Shown here piece after piece: positions 1 through 9,092 of a DNA stretch of 64,000 nt. The notes under the pieces are model-generated. The model was not told where the DNA came from. It saw only the letters and a program-made list of their open reading frames with translations, and made no database searches. Source of the stretch: Pseudarthrobacter sulfonivorans (GTDB lineage Bacteria > Actinomycetota > Actinomycetes > Actinomycetales > Micrococcaceae); the NCBI RefSeq assembly GCF_001484605.1, contig NZ_CP013747.1, positions 4,774,001-4,838,000 of the forward strand, written 5' to 3'. Every line of letters begins with the position of its first letter. Within the stretch, counting starts at the first letter, position 1. The position numbers and the translations under genes are program-made.

Positions 1-57
1 ATGATTCCGCCCCAAGAACCTCACACCCTCCTGTCAGAACCAACGAAGGACATTGAC

Positions 58-2205
58 ATGACCGAAGTAGTGGACCGCCCCACCGGCCCGGACGCCGCCG
101 TAACGAATACAGCCGTAACGAATACAGCCGCTGCGGGCCCAGCGGTCACCAGCCCCAGCGCCAACTACGGCTCGGCTGTGCAGCCCGCCGTCGACGTTGC
201 CGCCCTCGGCGAGCAACTCCTGGGCAAATGGGCGGACTCCCGTCGCCAATCCCGCGTGCTGGCCAGTGACCCTGCACTGCACAAAATTGAAGGACTGACG
301 CACACCGAACACCGGACGCGAGCCTTCGGCCAGTTGAAGTACCTCGTGGACAACAGCGCCGTGCACCGGGCCTTCCCGTCGGCACTGGGCGGTTCCGATG
401 ACCACGGCGGCAACATCGCGGCGTTCGAGGAACTGGTCACCGCCGACCCGTCCCTGCAGATCAAGGCTGGTGTCCAGTGGGGCCTCTTCGGCTCGGCCGT
501 GATGCACCTGGGCACGCAGCAGCACCACACCAAATGGCTGCCAGGCATCATGAGCCTGGAGATCCCCGGCTGCTTCGCCATGACGGAGACCGGCCACGGT
601 TCCGATGTGGCCAGCATCGCCACCACCGCGACCTACGACGCCGAAACCCAGGAATTTGTGGTCCACACACCGTTCCGCGCTGCGTGGAAGGACTACATCG
701 GCAATGCAGCCATCGACGGCCTCGGCGCCGTCGTTTTCGCCCAGCTCGTGACAAATGGCGTCAACCATGGCGTGCATGCCTTCTACGTTGACCTCCGGGA
801 CCCCCAGACCAAGGAGTTCATGCCCGGGATCGGTGGCGAGGACGACGGAGTCAAGGGCGGCCTCAACGGGATCGACAACGGCCGGCTGCATTTCGACAAC
901 GTCCGCATCCCCCGCACGAACCTGCTGAACCGCTACGGCGATGTGGCACCTGACGGGACCTACACGTCGTCCATTGCCAGCCCCGGCCGCCGCTTTTTCA
1001 CCATGCTGGGAACCCTCGTCCAGGGCCGCGTGTCACTGGACGGCGCGGCCGTGGCGGCGTCGAAGGTCGCTCTGACAGCAGCCATCCGCTACGCCACCGA
1101 ACGGCGCCAGTTCAACGCGTCGTCGCACACTGACGAAGAGGTCCTTCTGGACTACCAGCGCCACCAGCGGCGCCTGTTTACCCGGCTGGCCACGACGTAT
1201 GCCGCGGGCTTCGCGCACGAGCAGCTCCTCCAGAAATTCGACGACGTCTTTTCCGGCGCCCACGATACTGACGAGGACCGGCAGGATTTGGAAACCCTCG
1301 CCGCAGCCCTGAAGCCGCTGAGCACCTGGCATGCCCTTGACACCCTGCAGGAATGCCGCGAGGCGTGCGGCGGCGCCGGCTTCCTGATCGAAAACCGCTT
1401 CGCCTCCCTCCGGGCGGACCTGGACGTCTATGTCACGTTTGAGGGCGACAACACCGTCCTGCTCCAGCTTGTGGCCAAGCGCCTCCTGGCCGACTACGCC
1501 AAGGAGTTCAGGAACGTCGATTTCGGGGTCCTGGCCCGCTACGTGGTGGCCCAGGCAACGGGCGTGGCGATCCATCGCACCGGCCTGCGGCAGGTGGCAC
1601 AGTTTGTCGCTGATACGGGATCAGTCCAGAAGGCCGCCATTGCGCTCCGGGACGAGGAAGGCCAGCGCGCCCTCCTGACCGACCGGGTCCAGACCATGGT
1701 GGCCGACGTCGGGTCGGCCCTGAAAGGCGCCAACAGACTGCCCGTCGAAAAGGGGGCGGCCCTCTTCAACCAGCACCAAAACGAGCTGATCGATGCCGCC
1801 CAGGCCCACGCGGAGCTCCTGCAATGGGAGGCGTTCACGGCGGCCCTGGAAGACGTCACGGACCCCGGCACCAAGCGGGTCCTGACCTGGCTGCGCGACC
1901 TGTTCGGCCTGTCGCTGATCGAAAAGAACCTGTCCTGGTACCTGATGAACGGCAGGCTCTCCATGCAGCGGGCACGCACCGTGGGTGATTACATCAACCG
2001 GCTCCTGGTCAAGATCAGGCCCCACGCCCTGGACCTGGTGGACGCCTTCGGGTACGGCGACGAGCACGTGCGCGCATCAATCGCCACCGGTGCCGAGAAG
2101 ACCCGGCAGGACGAGGCCCGCGCCTACGTCAGGGCACAGCGGGCCAGCGGCAACGCACCCGTCGACGAAAAGGTGCTGCTGGCGCGCACGGCTACCTCCC
2201 GATAA
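58..2205 (+). CDS. acyl-CoA oxidase / acyl-CoA dehydrogenase family flavoprotein
   Basis: FAD-dependent oxidation of acyl-CoA to trans-2-enoyl-CoA, presumably in fatty acid or amino acid catabolism. The 715-residue length is that of acyl-CoA oxidases rather than the roughly 380-residue dehydrogenases. Visible motifs are FAMTETGHGSDV near residue 172, CGGAGFL near 437, and FEGDNTVLLQ with the likely catalytic Glu at about 462, followed by an oxidase-type C-terminal helical domain. I chose the ATG at 58 because GAAGGA lies 7 bases before it; an in-frame ATG at 1 has no visible leader in this window. The N-terminal 40 residues are low complexity and contain a duplicated pentapeptide. Convergent with glgA. 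Substrate chain length cannot be told. Confidence 0.88.
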   Translation: MTEVVDRPTGPDAAVTNTAVTNTAAAGPAVTSPSANYGSAVQPAVDVAALGEQLLGKWADSRRQSRVLASDPALHKIEGLTHTEHRTRAFGQLKYLVDNSAVHRAFPSALGGSDDHGGNIAAFEELVTADPSLQIKAGVQWGLFGSAVMHLGTQQHHTKWLPGIMSLEIPGCFAMTETGHGSDVASIATTATYDAETQEFVVHTPFRAAWKDYIGNAAIDGLGAVVFAQLVTNGVNHGVHAFYVDLRDPQTKEFMPGIGGEDDGVKGGLNGIDNGRLHFDNVRIPRTNLLNRYGDVAPDGTYTSSIASPGRRFFTMLGTLVQGRVSLDGAAVAASKVALTAAIRYATERRQFNASSHTDEEVLLDYQRHQRRLFTRLATTYAAGFAHEQLLQKFDDVFSGAHDTDEDRQDLETLAAALKPLSTWHALDTLQECREACGGAGFLIENRFASLRADLDVYVTFEGDNTVLLQLVAKRLLADYAKEFRNVDFGVLARYVVAQATGVAIHRTGLRQVAQFVADTGSVQKAAIALRDEEGQRALLTDRVQTMVADVGSALKGANRLPVEKGAALFNQHQNELIDAAQAHAELLQWEAFTAALEDVTDPGTKRVLTWLRDLFGLSLIEKNLSWYLMNGRLSMQRARTVGDYINRLLVKIRPHALDLVDAFGYGDEHVRASIATGAEKTRQDEARAYVRAQRASGNAPVDEKVLLARTATSR
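97..126 (+). repeat. perfect 15-bp in-frame tandem duplication
   Basis: Two adjacent copies of a 15-base unit (97-111 and 112-126) encode AVTNT twice in the disordered N-terminus of the acyl-CoA oxidase-like protein. The unit length keeps the frame, so copy-number change would lengthen or shorten the linker only. Confidence 0.95.
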
Positions 2206-2287
2206 AGCAACGCGAGGTCACTTCAAGCCCCTCCGACGCCCCGGAATGGGCACTTTGTGACCCCGCGTTGGATCAGGCGTTATGTAC

Positions 2288-2331
2288 GAACGACGGCGCC
2301 GGTCCCCTCGGTGGGGGCGGCGCCGTCGTTC
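2288..2331. terminator. bidirectional intrinsic terminator hairpin
   Basis: A perfect 14-bp stem (2288-2301 with 2318-2331) closes a GC-rich loop between the convergent acyl-CoA oxidase and glgA genes. A second inverted repeat with one mismatch lies just upstream (2208-2221 with 2257-2270). There is no strong U tract, so it may act as a stem-only actinobacterial terminator in both directions. Confidence 0.75.
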
Positions 2332-2368
2332 GCTGTTTGGTCACTAGTGCTGCTGTTCCTGCCGTCCG

Positions 2369-3574
2369 TCAGGAAAGCACTGAGCGGTAGACCTCGAGGG
2401 TGGTCTCGGTGATGGAGTCCCAGGAGAAGTGCTCCTCCGCGCGGCGCCGGCCGGCCTGGCCCATGGCACGTGCCCGTTCGGGATCGGACACCACCTCGGT
2501 CAGAGCGGCGGCAAATTCCGTCACGAACTTCTCCGGATCAAGCGGCGTGCCGGTACCGTCGGTGACCTGCTCCAGGTCCACCAACAGGCCCGTCTCGCCA
2601 TGCTGGACCACCTCGGGAATGCCGCCCGTAGCGCTGGCCACCACGGCAGCACCGCAGGCCATCGCCTCGAGGTTGACGATGCCCAGCGGTTCATAGATGG
2701 ACGGGCAGGCGAACGCTGTGGCGTGGCTGAGGACCTGGATGAGTTCGTTCCGCGGCAGCATCCGTTCGATCAGGACGACGCCGGTCCGCTGGCTCTGCAG
2801 CTCCTCGATCAGGCGTGCAGTTTCTGCGGCGAGCTCGGGGGTATCCGCCGCGCCAAGGCACAGCACGAGCTGCACATCGGCCGGAAGCTTCGCGGCGGCA
2901 CGCAACAGGTACGGCACGCCCTTCTGGCGCGTGTTGCGTCCGACAAACACCACGCTCGGCTTATCCGGATCAATGCCCAGGGCGCGGACGGCGTCCTGGT
3001 TTTCGTCGCGCTGCCACAGTTCGACGTCGATGCCGTTGTGGACCACCCTGACTTTGGCAGGGTCAACGTCGGGGTAGCTGCGAAGGATGTCCTGGCGCAT
3101 GCCTTCCGAAACGGCGATGATCGCTGCTGCCGCCTCGTAGGCAGTTTTCTCGACCCAGGAGGACAACGCGTAGCCGCCGCCAAGCTGCTCGGCCTTCCAC
3201 GGCCTCAGGGGCTCCAGGCTGTGGGCACTTAATACGTGCGGGATGCCGTGGAGCAGGGACGCCAGATGGCCGGCCATGTTCGCATACCAGGTGTGCGAAT
3301 GGACCAGATCGGCACCTGCCACGTCCGGCACGATCCGCAGGTCCACCCCGAGCGTCTGGACGGCGGCGTTGGCCGAGCCCAGGTCTTCGGGAACGGAATA
3401 GGAAGTCACCCCGGCACCGTGGTAATCGGCGTCGCGGGGTGCACCGAAGGCACGAACCTGCAGGTCAACATGCTTACTAAGCACCCTGCTCAATTCGGCC
3501 ACGTGGACTCCGGCGCCTCCGTAGATCTCGGGCGGGAACTCTTTAGTCACAATGTCTATTCGCACGTTACCCAA
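2369..3574 (-). CDS. glgA: glycogen synthase / ADP-glucose-dependent GT4 glycosyltransferase
   Basis: GT-B glycosyltransferase that uses ADP-glucose for alpha-1,4-glucan synthesis. The 401 residues start with KEFPPEIYGGAGVHV, the substrate loop of actinobacterial glycogen synthases. Near 293-305 is the donor-binding E-x7-E signature YEPLGIVNLEA, followed by the usual GGIPEVV loop. It lies head-to-head with glgC, which makes its donor sugar, and shares a roughly 90-base intergenic region with it. In mycobacteria the orthologous enzyme (GlgM) makes maltose-1-phosphate from ADP-glucose and glucose-1-phosphate for the GlgE pathway. Which acceptor is used here cannot be decided from sequence. Confidence 0.93.
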   Translation of the reverse strand: MGNVRIDIVTKEFPPEIYGGAGVHVAELSRVLSKHVDLQVRAFGAPRDADYHGAGVTSYSVPEDLGSANAAVQTLGVDLRIVPDVAGADLVHSHTWYANMAGHLASLLHGIPHVLSAHSLEPLRPWKAEQLGGGYALSSWVEKTAYEAAAAIIAVSEGMRQDILRSYPDVDPAKVRVVHNGIDVELWQRDENQDAVRALGIDPDKPSVVFVGRNTRQKGVPYLLRAAAKLPADVQLVLCLGAADTPELAAETARLIEELQSQRTGVVLIERMLPRNELIQVLSHATAFACPSIYEPLGIVNLEAMACGAAVVASATGGIPEVVQHGETGLLVDLEQVTDGTGTPLDPEKFVTEFAAALTEVVSDPERARAMGQAGRRRAEEHFSWDSITETTLEVYRSVLS

Positions 3575-3599
3575 GGTAGTCGTTCCGCACTATCTGTTC

Positions 3600-3629
3600 T
3601 AGTGTGAAGGAGTCCGGGCATGCCGGACT
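3600..3629 (+). promoter_or_regulatory. candidate glgC promoter with palindrome
   Basis: TAGTGT at 3600-3605 resembles an actinobacterial -10 box. It is followed by a palindrome with 7-bp arms (3611-3617 and 3623-3629) that would sit at the start of the glgC leader. It could be an operator for the divergent glgA/glgC pair; no known regulator motif was recognised. Confidence 0.35.
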
Positions 3630-3664
3630 GTTTGGGGTTACGAAGGCGTACAGGAGCTACTACC

Positions 3665-5074
3665 ATGCCGTTGAATAAAAGAGTCCTGGCCATTGTCCTC
3701 GCGGGCGGCGAGGGAAACAGGCTAATGCCATTGACGGCAGACCGGGCGAAACCTGCAGTGCCGTTTGCCGGCAGTTACCGTCTGATCGACTTTGCGCTGT
3801 CCAACCTGGTGAATTCACGCTACCTGCAGATCGTGGTCCTGACCCAGTACAAGTCCCACAGCCTTGACCGCCACATTTCCGAGACCTGGCGGATGTCCAC
3901 GCAGCTGGGCAATTATGTGGCCTCCGTGCCGGCGCAGCAGCGCGTCGGCAAGAGCTGGTTCCTCGGCAGCGCCAACGCCATCTACCAGTCCCTGAACCTG
4001 ATCCATGACGCCAACCCCGACATCGTCGTCGTGGTTGGTGCGGACCACGTGTACCGCATGGACTTCGCCCAGATGGTGGAGCAGCATGTGCAGAGCGGCG
4101 CCAAGGCCACTGTGGCCGCCGTGCGCCAGCCGTTGAGCATGGCCAACCAGTTCGGTGTGATCGAGGTGGACCAGGAGGACCCGCAGAAGATCGCTGCATT
4201 TGTGGAAAAGCCCGCCACAACTCCTGGCCTGGCCGCTGATCCCACCCAGTTCCTGGCTTCCATGGGCAACTACGTTTTCGACGCCGACGCGCTGGTGGAT
4301 GCCCTTCACGTGGACGCCGAACGGCTCGACACCAAGCACGACATGGGCGGGGACATCATTCCCTACTTCGTCAGCCAGGGTGAGGCCGGAGTCTACGACT
4401 TCACCCTCAACGACATCCCCGGCTCCACGGAACGCGACCGGACCTACTGGCGCGACGTCGGCACCATTGATTCGTTCTACGACGCCCACATTGACCTCAT
4501 CTCGCCGTTGCCTGTGTTCAACCTCTACAACTCGGAATGGCCCATTTACACACGCCAGAGCATCTCCCCGCCCGCCAAGTTCGTCCGCGGGCAAAACGAC
4601 ACCGTGGGCACCGCCCTGGACTCCATCGTGTCCAGCGGCGTGGTCATCTCCGGCGGCGTCGTGGAGGGCTCCGTCCTGTCCAACGACGTCTTTGTGGGGA
4701 ACGGCAGCAGGGTCATCGACTCGGTCCTGATGGACAAGGTGAACATCGGCGAAGGTGCCGTGGTCAACCGGGCCATCCTGGACAAAAACGTGAAGGTTCC
4801 GGCCGGCGCCGCGATCGGCCTGGACCATGACCTGGACCGCGCCCGCGGTTTCAAGGTGACCGACTCCGGCATCACCGTGCTCGCCAAAGGCCAGCAGGTG
4901 CCCGAGCCCGGGGACGCGGAACGTGCGCTCGCCGCAAAGAACCTCCACCAGGTACCGGATGCCGTCAAGGCGGCCACAGCCAACTACCCCGAACTCCGCG
5001 AATCAGTCGAACAGGCCGCTGCGGTCCACGCGGAAACAGCAGCCCAGGCCGCCCCGGGCGGCCGCCGCGCCTAA
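3665..5074 (+). CDS. glgC: glucose-1-phosphate adenylyltransferase
   Basis: Makes ADP-glucose from glucose-1-phosphate and ATP, the committed step of bacterial glycogen synthesis. The 469-residue protein has the N-terminal nucleotidyltransferase loop [13 protein letters not shown] followed by RAKPAVPF, the [11 protein letters not shown] metal site near 120-130, and a C-terminal left-handed beta-helix (repeats such as [11 protein letters not shown] and IGEGAVVNR). I preferred the ATG at 3665 because AGGAG lies 8 bases upstream, over the longer frame from 3620 whose extra 15 residues are unlike the family. Divergent from glgA. The last 40 residues are Ala- and Gln-rich, unusual for GlgC and probably disordered. 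Confidence 0.97.
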   Translation: MPLNKRVLAIVLAGGEGNRLMPLTADRAKPAVPFAGSYRLIDFALSNLVNSRYLQIVVLTQYKSHSLDRHISETWRMSTQLGNYVASVPAQQRVGKSWFLGSANAIYQSLNLIHDANPDIVVVVGADHVYRMDFAQMVEQHVQSGAKATVAAVRQPLSMANQFGVIEVDQEDPQKIAAFVEKPATTPGLAADPTQFLASMGNYVFDADALVDALHVDAERLDTKHDMGGDIIPYFVSQGEAGVYDFTLNDIPGSTERDRTYWRDVGTIDSFYDAHIDLISPLPVFNLYNSEWPIYTRQSISPPAKFVRGQNDTVGTALDSIVSSGVVISGGVVEGSVLSNDVFVGNGSRVIDSVLMDKVNIGEGAVVNRAILDKNVKVPAGAAIGLDHDLDRARGFKVTDSGITVLAKGQQVPEPGDAERALAAKNLHQVPDAVKAATANYPELRESVEQAAAVHAETAAQAAPGGRRA

Positions 5075-5144
5075 ACGAAGGACAGCCAGGCCTGGCCGGG
5101 CTGCGAACCCCGCGGCACGGTCAGGCTGGATCTTCGCCAGGCTG

Positions 5145-5150
5145 TAAAAT
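5145..5150 (+). promoter_or_regulatory. -10 box TAAAAT of a leaderless transcript
   Basis: TAAAAT ends 7 bases before the ATG at 5158 and no Shine-Dalgarno sequence is present. Transcription would start at or next to the start codon. Confidence 0.55.
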
Positions 5151-5157
5151 CGGTACA

Positions 5158-6609
5158 ATGAGCTCCCCCGATCTGACGCCTGAGGAAATCCAGGCCTGCC
5201 TCAAGGTTTTGAACACCATCCACGTCTACGACGAGGAACACCCCGACTATGTCTCGGTGCGCCGTGCCACCGGGAAGATGTTCAAGGCCGTGAAGCGTCA
5301 CCGCCGCGTCACCAAGCGGGACCTGATCTCCGAAGCCGACCGGGCCGTCATCGCCCAGACGGCAACGGCAGCACCGGACCGGATCGACGACGAGACCCGC
5401 GGCAACAAGCTGGAGACCTCGGCGACGGGCAAGGTGGCCGGGCACCTGATCCGTTCCCGCCCCTGCTATATCTGCAAGAGGCACTACACGCAGGTGGACG
5501 CTTTTTATCATCAGCTCTGCCCGGAATGCGCCGCCTTCAGCCACAGCAAGCGGGATGCCCGCACCGACCTGACAGGCCGGCGTGCGCTGCTCACCGGCGG
5601 GCGGGCCAAAATCGGCATGTACATCGCGCTGCGCCTGCTCCGGGATGGCGCGCACACCACCATCACCACCAGGTTCCCCAAAGACGCCGCACGCCGTTTT
5701 GCGGCAATGGAAGACAGCAGCGAGTGGCTGCACCGGCTCCGGATCGTGGGCATCGACCTGCGCGACCCGTCACAGGTGATGGCCCTGACGGATTCGCTCA
5801 ACGCAGCGGGCCCCCTGGACATCATCATCAACAACGCCGCCCAGACGGTGCGCCGATCCGGCAACGCCTACAAACCCCTGGTGGACGCCGAGGACGAGCC
5901 ATTGCCCGCCGCCCTGGAGCCGGCCAACGGCGGACCGGAACTGGTGACCTTCGGCCACGCCCACGACAAACACCCCCTCGCCCTGGCGAGCAGTGTCACG
6001 GATCATCCGGTGCTGGCCGGCGACGCCATCACTTCGCTGGCGCTCTCCACCGGATCGGCCTCGCTGGAGCGGATCGCCTCCGGAACAGCGATCGACGCCG
6101 GCGGCCTGGTCCCGGACCTGGCTGACATCAACAGCTGGACCCAGGTGGTGGACGAGGTTGACCCCCTTGAAATGCTGGAAGTCCAGCTCTGCAACGTCAC
6201 GGCCCCGTTCCTGCTGGTTAGCAGGCTCCGGGACGCCATGAAGCGCTCCACGGCGCACCGGAAGTACATCGTCAACGTCTCCGCCATGGAAGGCCAGTTC
6301 TCCCGCGCCTACAAGGGCCCCGGGCATCCGCACACCAACATGGCCAAGGCAGCCCTGAACATGATGACCCGCACCAGCGCCCAGGAGATGCTGGACGCCG
6401 ACGGGATCCTGATGACTGCGGTGGACACCGGCTGGATCACTGACGAACGGCCGCACTTCACCAAGGTCCGCCTCATGGAGGAGGGCTTCCACGCGCCCCT
6501 GGATCTGGTGGACGGCGCCGCCCGCGTCTACGATCCGATCGTGATGGGCGAAAACGGCGAGGACCAGTACGGGGTCTTCCTCAAGGACTACAAGCCCAGC
6601 CCCTGGTAG
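5158..6609 (+). CDS. SDR-fold protein with N-terminal zinc ribbon
   Basis: A 483-residue short-chain dehydrogenase-like protein of unknown substrate. An N-terminal helical segment is followed by a four-cysteine zinc-ribbon pattern (C103-x2-C106-x14-C121-x2-C124). The Rossmann fold begins at TGGRAKIG (146-153), with the structural NNAA at 225-228 and Ser375 in NVSAMEG. Where SDRs carry YxxxK, this protein reads HTNMAK: Lys397 is present but the Tyr position is Thr393, with His392 and Tyr385 nearby. Between NNAA and the active site is a long insertion (about 245-345). Classical dehydrogenase activity is therefore doubtful; another nucleotide-linked or regulatory role is possible. Transcribed alone, apparently leaderless. 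Confidence 0.8.
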   Translation: MSSPDLTPEEIQACLKVLNTIHVYDEEHPDYVSVRRATGKMFKAVKRHRRVTKRDLISEADRAVIAQTATAAPDRIDDETRGNKLETSATGKVAGHLIRSRPCYICKRHYTQVDAFYHQLCPECAAFSHSKRDARTDLTGRRALLTGGRAKIGMYIALRLLRDGAHTTITTRFPKDAARRFAAMEDSSEWLHRLRIVGIDLRDPSQVMALTDSLNAAGPLDIIINNAAQTVRRSGNAYKPLVDAEDEPLPAALEPANGGPELVTFGHAHDKHPLALASSVTDHPVLAGDAITSLALSTGSASLERIASGTAIDAGGLVPDLADINSWTQVVDEVDPLEMLEVQLCNVTAPFLLVSRLRDAMKRSTAHRKYIVNVSAMEGQFSRAYKGPGHPHTNMAKAALNMMTRTSAQEMLDADGILMTAVDTGWITDERPHFTKVRLMEEGFHAPLDLVDGAARVYDPIVMGENGEDQYGVFLKDYKPSPW

Positions 6610-6641
6610 GACGAACACTGTCCTGCGCAGGGTGTTGGGCG

Positions 6642-6647
6642 TAGGCT
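6642..6647 (+). promoter_or_regulatory. -10 box TAGGCT of a leaderless transcript
   Basis: TAGGCT ends 7 bases before the ATG at 6655, with no ribosome binding site, the arrangement seen before several other genes in the window. Confidence 0.5.
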
Positions 6648-6654
6648 CGGCGGC

Positions 6655-7197
6655 ATGAGCAGCGAGCCAATGTCCGGTGACCCAATGTCCGGTGACCCAG
6701 CGTCCAACGAGTCAACGTCCCGAGAGTCCAACTCCGGCGAGTCAACGTCCCAGGTGCAGAACCTGGAACACCACGAATGCTGGGCCCTGTTGCGGACGGT
6801 TTCGGTCGGCAGGCTGGCCGTCCTGGTGGACGGCCAGCCTGATATCTTCCCCATCAACTACACGGTGGACGGCGGAACATTAGTGTTCCGCACCGGCGCT
6901 GGAACCAAGCTGGCCGCCGCCTCGGGAGGTGCCGCTGTGGCGTTGGAGGCCGACGGCGTGGATGCCGTCAGTGGCCTGGCCTGGAGCGTGGTGGTCAAGG
7001 GACCGGCAAAGGCCATCACAGGAACCGAAGGCATCCTGGACTCCGCAGCCCTGTACCTCTTCCCATGGCAGGCCGGGAAGAAGGACACGTTTGTCCGGGT
7101 GAGCCCTGGTACGGTGACCGGGCGCCGGTTCAAAGTCACCGCACCCATGACCTGGTGGACCCAGCTCAGCGGAGCGGCCAAGGCAGCCCCGGAGTAG
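6655..7197 (+). CDS. pyridoxamine 5'-phosphate oxidase family (FMN-binding split barrel) protein
   Basis: 180 residues. After a Ser/Glu/Pro-rich N-terminal tail of about 35 residues comes a single split-barrel domain: LEHHECWALLRTVSVGRLAVLVDGQPDIFPINYTV is cut here to its hallmarks, the GRLAV strand and PINY. The fold binds FMN or F420 in most relatives and acts on small substrates; the real substrate is unknown, and it is not the PdxH enzyme of B6 synthesis. The tail contains a duplicated pentapeptide encoded by a 15-bp tandem repeat. Probably transcribed alone from the leaderless promoter just upstream; convergent with the transglutaminase gene. Confidence 0.82.
   Translation: MSSEPMSGDPMSGDPASNESTSRESNSGESTSQVQNLEHHECWALLRTVSVGRLAVLVDGQPDIFPINYTVDGGTLVFRTGAGTKLAAASGGAAVALEADGVDAVSGLAWSVVVKGPAKAITGTEGILDSAALYLFPWQAGKKDTFVRVSPGTVTGRRFKVTAPMTWWTQLSGAAKAAPE
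6667..6696 (+). repeat. perfect 15-bp in-frame tandem duplication
   Basis: Two copies of a 15-base unit (6667-6681, 6682-6696) encode PMSGD twice in the disordered N-terminal tail of the PPOX-family protein. Confidence 0.95.
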
Positions 7198-7242
7198 TCC
7201 TGGGCCGGACCCTGGGCAGGACGAGGACACGCCCCCGACTGC

Positions 7243-8094
7243 CTAAGCGAGGCGGGTGATTTCCACGCTCACGCTGAGCGCCGATCCGCCGCCGCCGGAC
7301 AGGATGCCCTTCAGCGGTGGTACGTCCCGGTAGTCCCGGCCCCTGGCGACGGTGACGTGGTAGTCCCCTGCAGGCTTGTGGTTCGTGGGATCCCAGCTGC
7401 GCCACTCGCCGTCCCAGAACTCCAGCCACGCATGTGACTGGCCGGCGACTGTCTCGCCGACGGCCGCCGTCGACCTCGGGTGCAGGTACCCGGAAACGTA
7501 CCGGGCGGGAATGCCGCAACTGCGCAGCGCACCGATGGCGAGGTGCGCGAGGTCCTGGCAAACGCCCTGCCGCTGTCCCCACGCTTCTTCGGCGTTGGTG
7601 GTGACCGCGGTGGAACCGGACATGTAGGTCATCTCGCCGCGCATCCACTCGAAGATGGCCATCGCAGCCTCGTGCGGGTTCTTGCCTTCGACCACGCCTG
7701 GAATGATTCCCAGCACCTCGGCACCGGGACCGCTCAGCTGCGACTGCGGCAGCCAGTCGCTGAAACTGTTCAGCGACTCCTCCGACGCCAGGACGTCCCA
7801 ACCGGCGATGTCAGCGTCCGCGGGGATCTTTTCCGCCCGGTGAACTTCGACGGTGATGTTGGAAACGACCTCAAGATGGTCGTGCGGCATCTGCATGTCG
7901 AAAGCCGTGACCCGGGTGCCCCAGTAGTCCCGGTAGTTGCTCACGGCCGCCTGCGACGGCGAGACCTTGAGCACGGATTCAAGGACCACCTGCTGGGGAT
8001 CGGTCAGGGGTGTCATGCGTGCCTCATTGTAGGACAGCGTGACGCGCTTGTTGTACTTGTAAGCCGTGGTGTGGATGATGCTCAGCCGGGTCAT
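7243..8094 (-). CDS. transglutaminase-like cysteine peptidase family protein
   Basis: 283 residues with an N-terminal beta-rich domain and a transglutaminase core. The catalytic triad is visible as Cys179 (RQGVCQDLAH), His221 (GQSHAWLEFW) and Asp235 (SWDPTNH). Bacterial members of this group (COG1305) are predicted peptidases or amide-bond enzymes. The gene is the last of a three-gene minus-strand cluster after an alpha-E protein, which it overlaps by 4 bases, and a circularly permuted ATP-grasp protein. The trio recurs in many bacteria and is proposed from comparative genomics to form and remove peptide tags; no substrate is established. Confidence 0.9.
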   Translation of the reverse strand: MTRLSIIHTTAYKYNKRVTLSYNEARMTPLTDPQQVVLESVLKVSPSQAAVSNYRDYWGTRVTAFDMQMPHDHLEVVSNITVEVHRAEKIPADADIAGWDVLASEESLNSFSDWLPQSQLSGPGAEVLGIIPGVVEGKNPHEAAMAIFEWMRGEMTYMSGSTAVTTNAEEAWGQRQGVCQDLAHLAIGALRSCGIPARYVSGYLHPRSTAAVGETVAGQSHAWLEFWDGEWRSWDPTNHKPAGDYHVTVARGRDYRDVPPLKGILSGGGGSALSVSVEITRLA

Positions 8095-9017
8095 GAAACT
8101 TCTCCCACCCAGGCCAGTTCGTCTGCCTGATTGAAGTATTTACGGGAAATGGCGTCCGAGGCCTGCGAGACGGCCTTCTGCACGCGTTCCATGTGTTCGG
8201 GCAGTTCGGACATCAGATCGTCCGTCCGGTGGAACTCGAGGAACGTGCGGGCCTGGCCCACGATCCGGCGGGCGTCGTTGATGAAGCCTACGCGCTGTGC
8301 CGAAGGGTCCAGCTTGGCGAGGCACTCATCGGCGTCCCGCAGGGCGTAGACGATGGACCGCGGGAACAGCCGGTCGAGCAGGAGGAACTCGGCGGCGTGC
8401 TGGTCCCCGAAGGCGGCCCGGCGGGTCCGCAGGAACGACTCATAAGCCCCCGCGCAGCGCAGCATGTTGACCCAGGACATGCCAGCAGAGAGGACATCCC
8501 GGGTGGAGAGCATCCGCGCGGTCATGTCGGCGCGCTCCAGGGACCGGCCCAACACCAGGAAGAGCCAGCTTTCATCATGGCTCACGGTGGTGTCGGCCAA
8601 GCCGCTGACCATGGCGGTCCGTTCCAGCGTCCAGTTGCAGAAGCGGTACGTCCCTACCACGTCCTTGCGGTGCTGGCTCAGCCCGTAGTAGGTGGTGTTG
8701 AGGCTTTCCCACAGGCCCGAGGACACGGTCTCGCGGGCACGGCGGGCGTTCTCGCGTGCGGCGCCCAGCGACCCGGCGATGGACGTTGCGCTGGTTTTGT
8801 CGTATGCCAGCGCGTGGAGGAGCTCGGGAAGGCCGAAGTCCTCGCTCTGCGGCCTGGCGCCCATCACTGCGAGCAGTTCCTGGGCCACCCTGCGGCGTTC
8901 GTCCATGGGCAAGTGGTTCAGGCGTTCCAGGTGCACATCCAGGATGCGGGCGGTGCCGTCGGCCCGTTCCACATAGCGTCCGATCCAAAATAGGGACTCA
9001 GCAATACGGCTAAGCAT
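8091..9017 (-). CDS. alpha-E domain-containing protein
   Basis: 308-residue, almost wholly helical protein of the alpha-E family (COG2307), recognised from the opening LSRIAESLFWIGRYVERADGT-type segment and the repeated RAR/RER helices. No enzymatic residues are known for the family. It is invariably linked to circularly permuted ATP-grasp and transglutaminase genes, and here its stop overlaps the transglutaminase start (ATGA), implying translational coupling. The likely role is a scaffold or accessory subunit in a peptide-ligase complex, inferred from context only. Confidence 0.9.
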   Translation of the reverse strand: MLSRIAESLFWIGRYVERADGTARILDVHLERLNHLPMDERRRVAQELLAVMGARPQSEDFGLPELLHALAYDKTSATSIAGSLGAARENARRARETVSSGLWESLNTTYYGLSQHRKDVVGTYRFCNWTLERTAMVSGLADTTVSHDESWLFLVLGRSLERADMTARMLSTRDVLSAGMSWVNMLRCAGAYESFLRTRRAAFGDQHAAEFLLLDRLFPRSIVYALRDADECLAKLDPSAQRVGFINDARRIVGQARTFLEFHRTDDLMSELPEHMERVQKAVSQASDAISRKYFNQADELAWVGEVS

Positions 9018-9092
9018 TCGCGGTGACCTCCTGCGCGTCCGAAATCTGTGGGAATGAACCCGTGAACATTTGTGCCGGTTCGATGGCCCGGC

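Noticed and set aside
3815..4948. Long minus-strand ORF (377 codons) opposite glgC
   Set aside because: It is the antisense shadow of the clearly conserved glgC; composition is Val/Gly/His-rich as expected for shadow frames in high-GC DNA.
7243..7270. Third copy of the GGTGATTTCC repeat end
   Set aside because: Only ten bases match and they lie at the end of the transglutaminase coding region without the rest of the arm.
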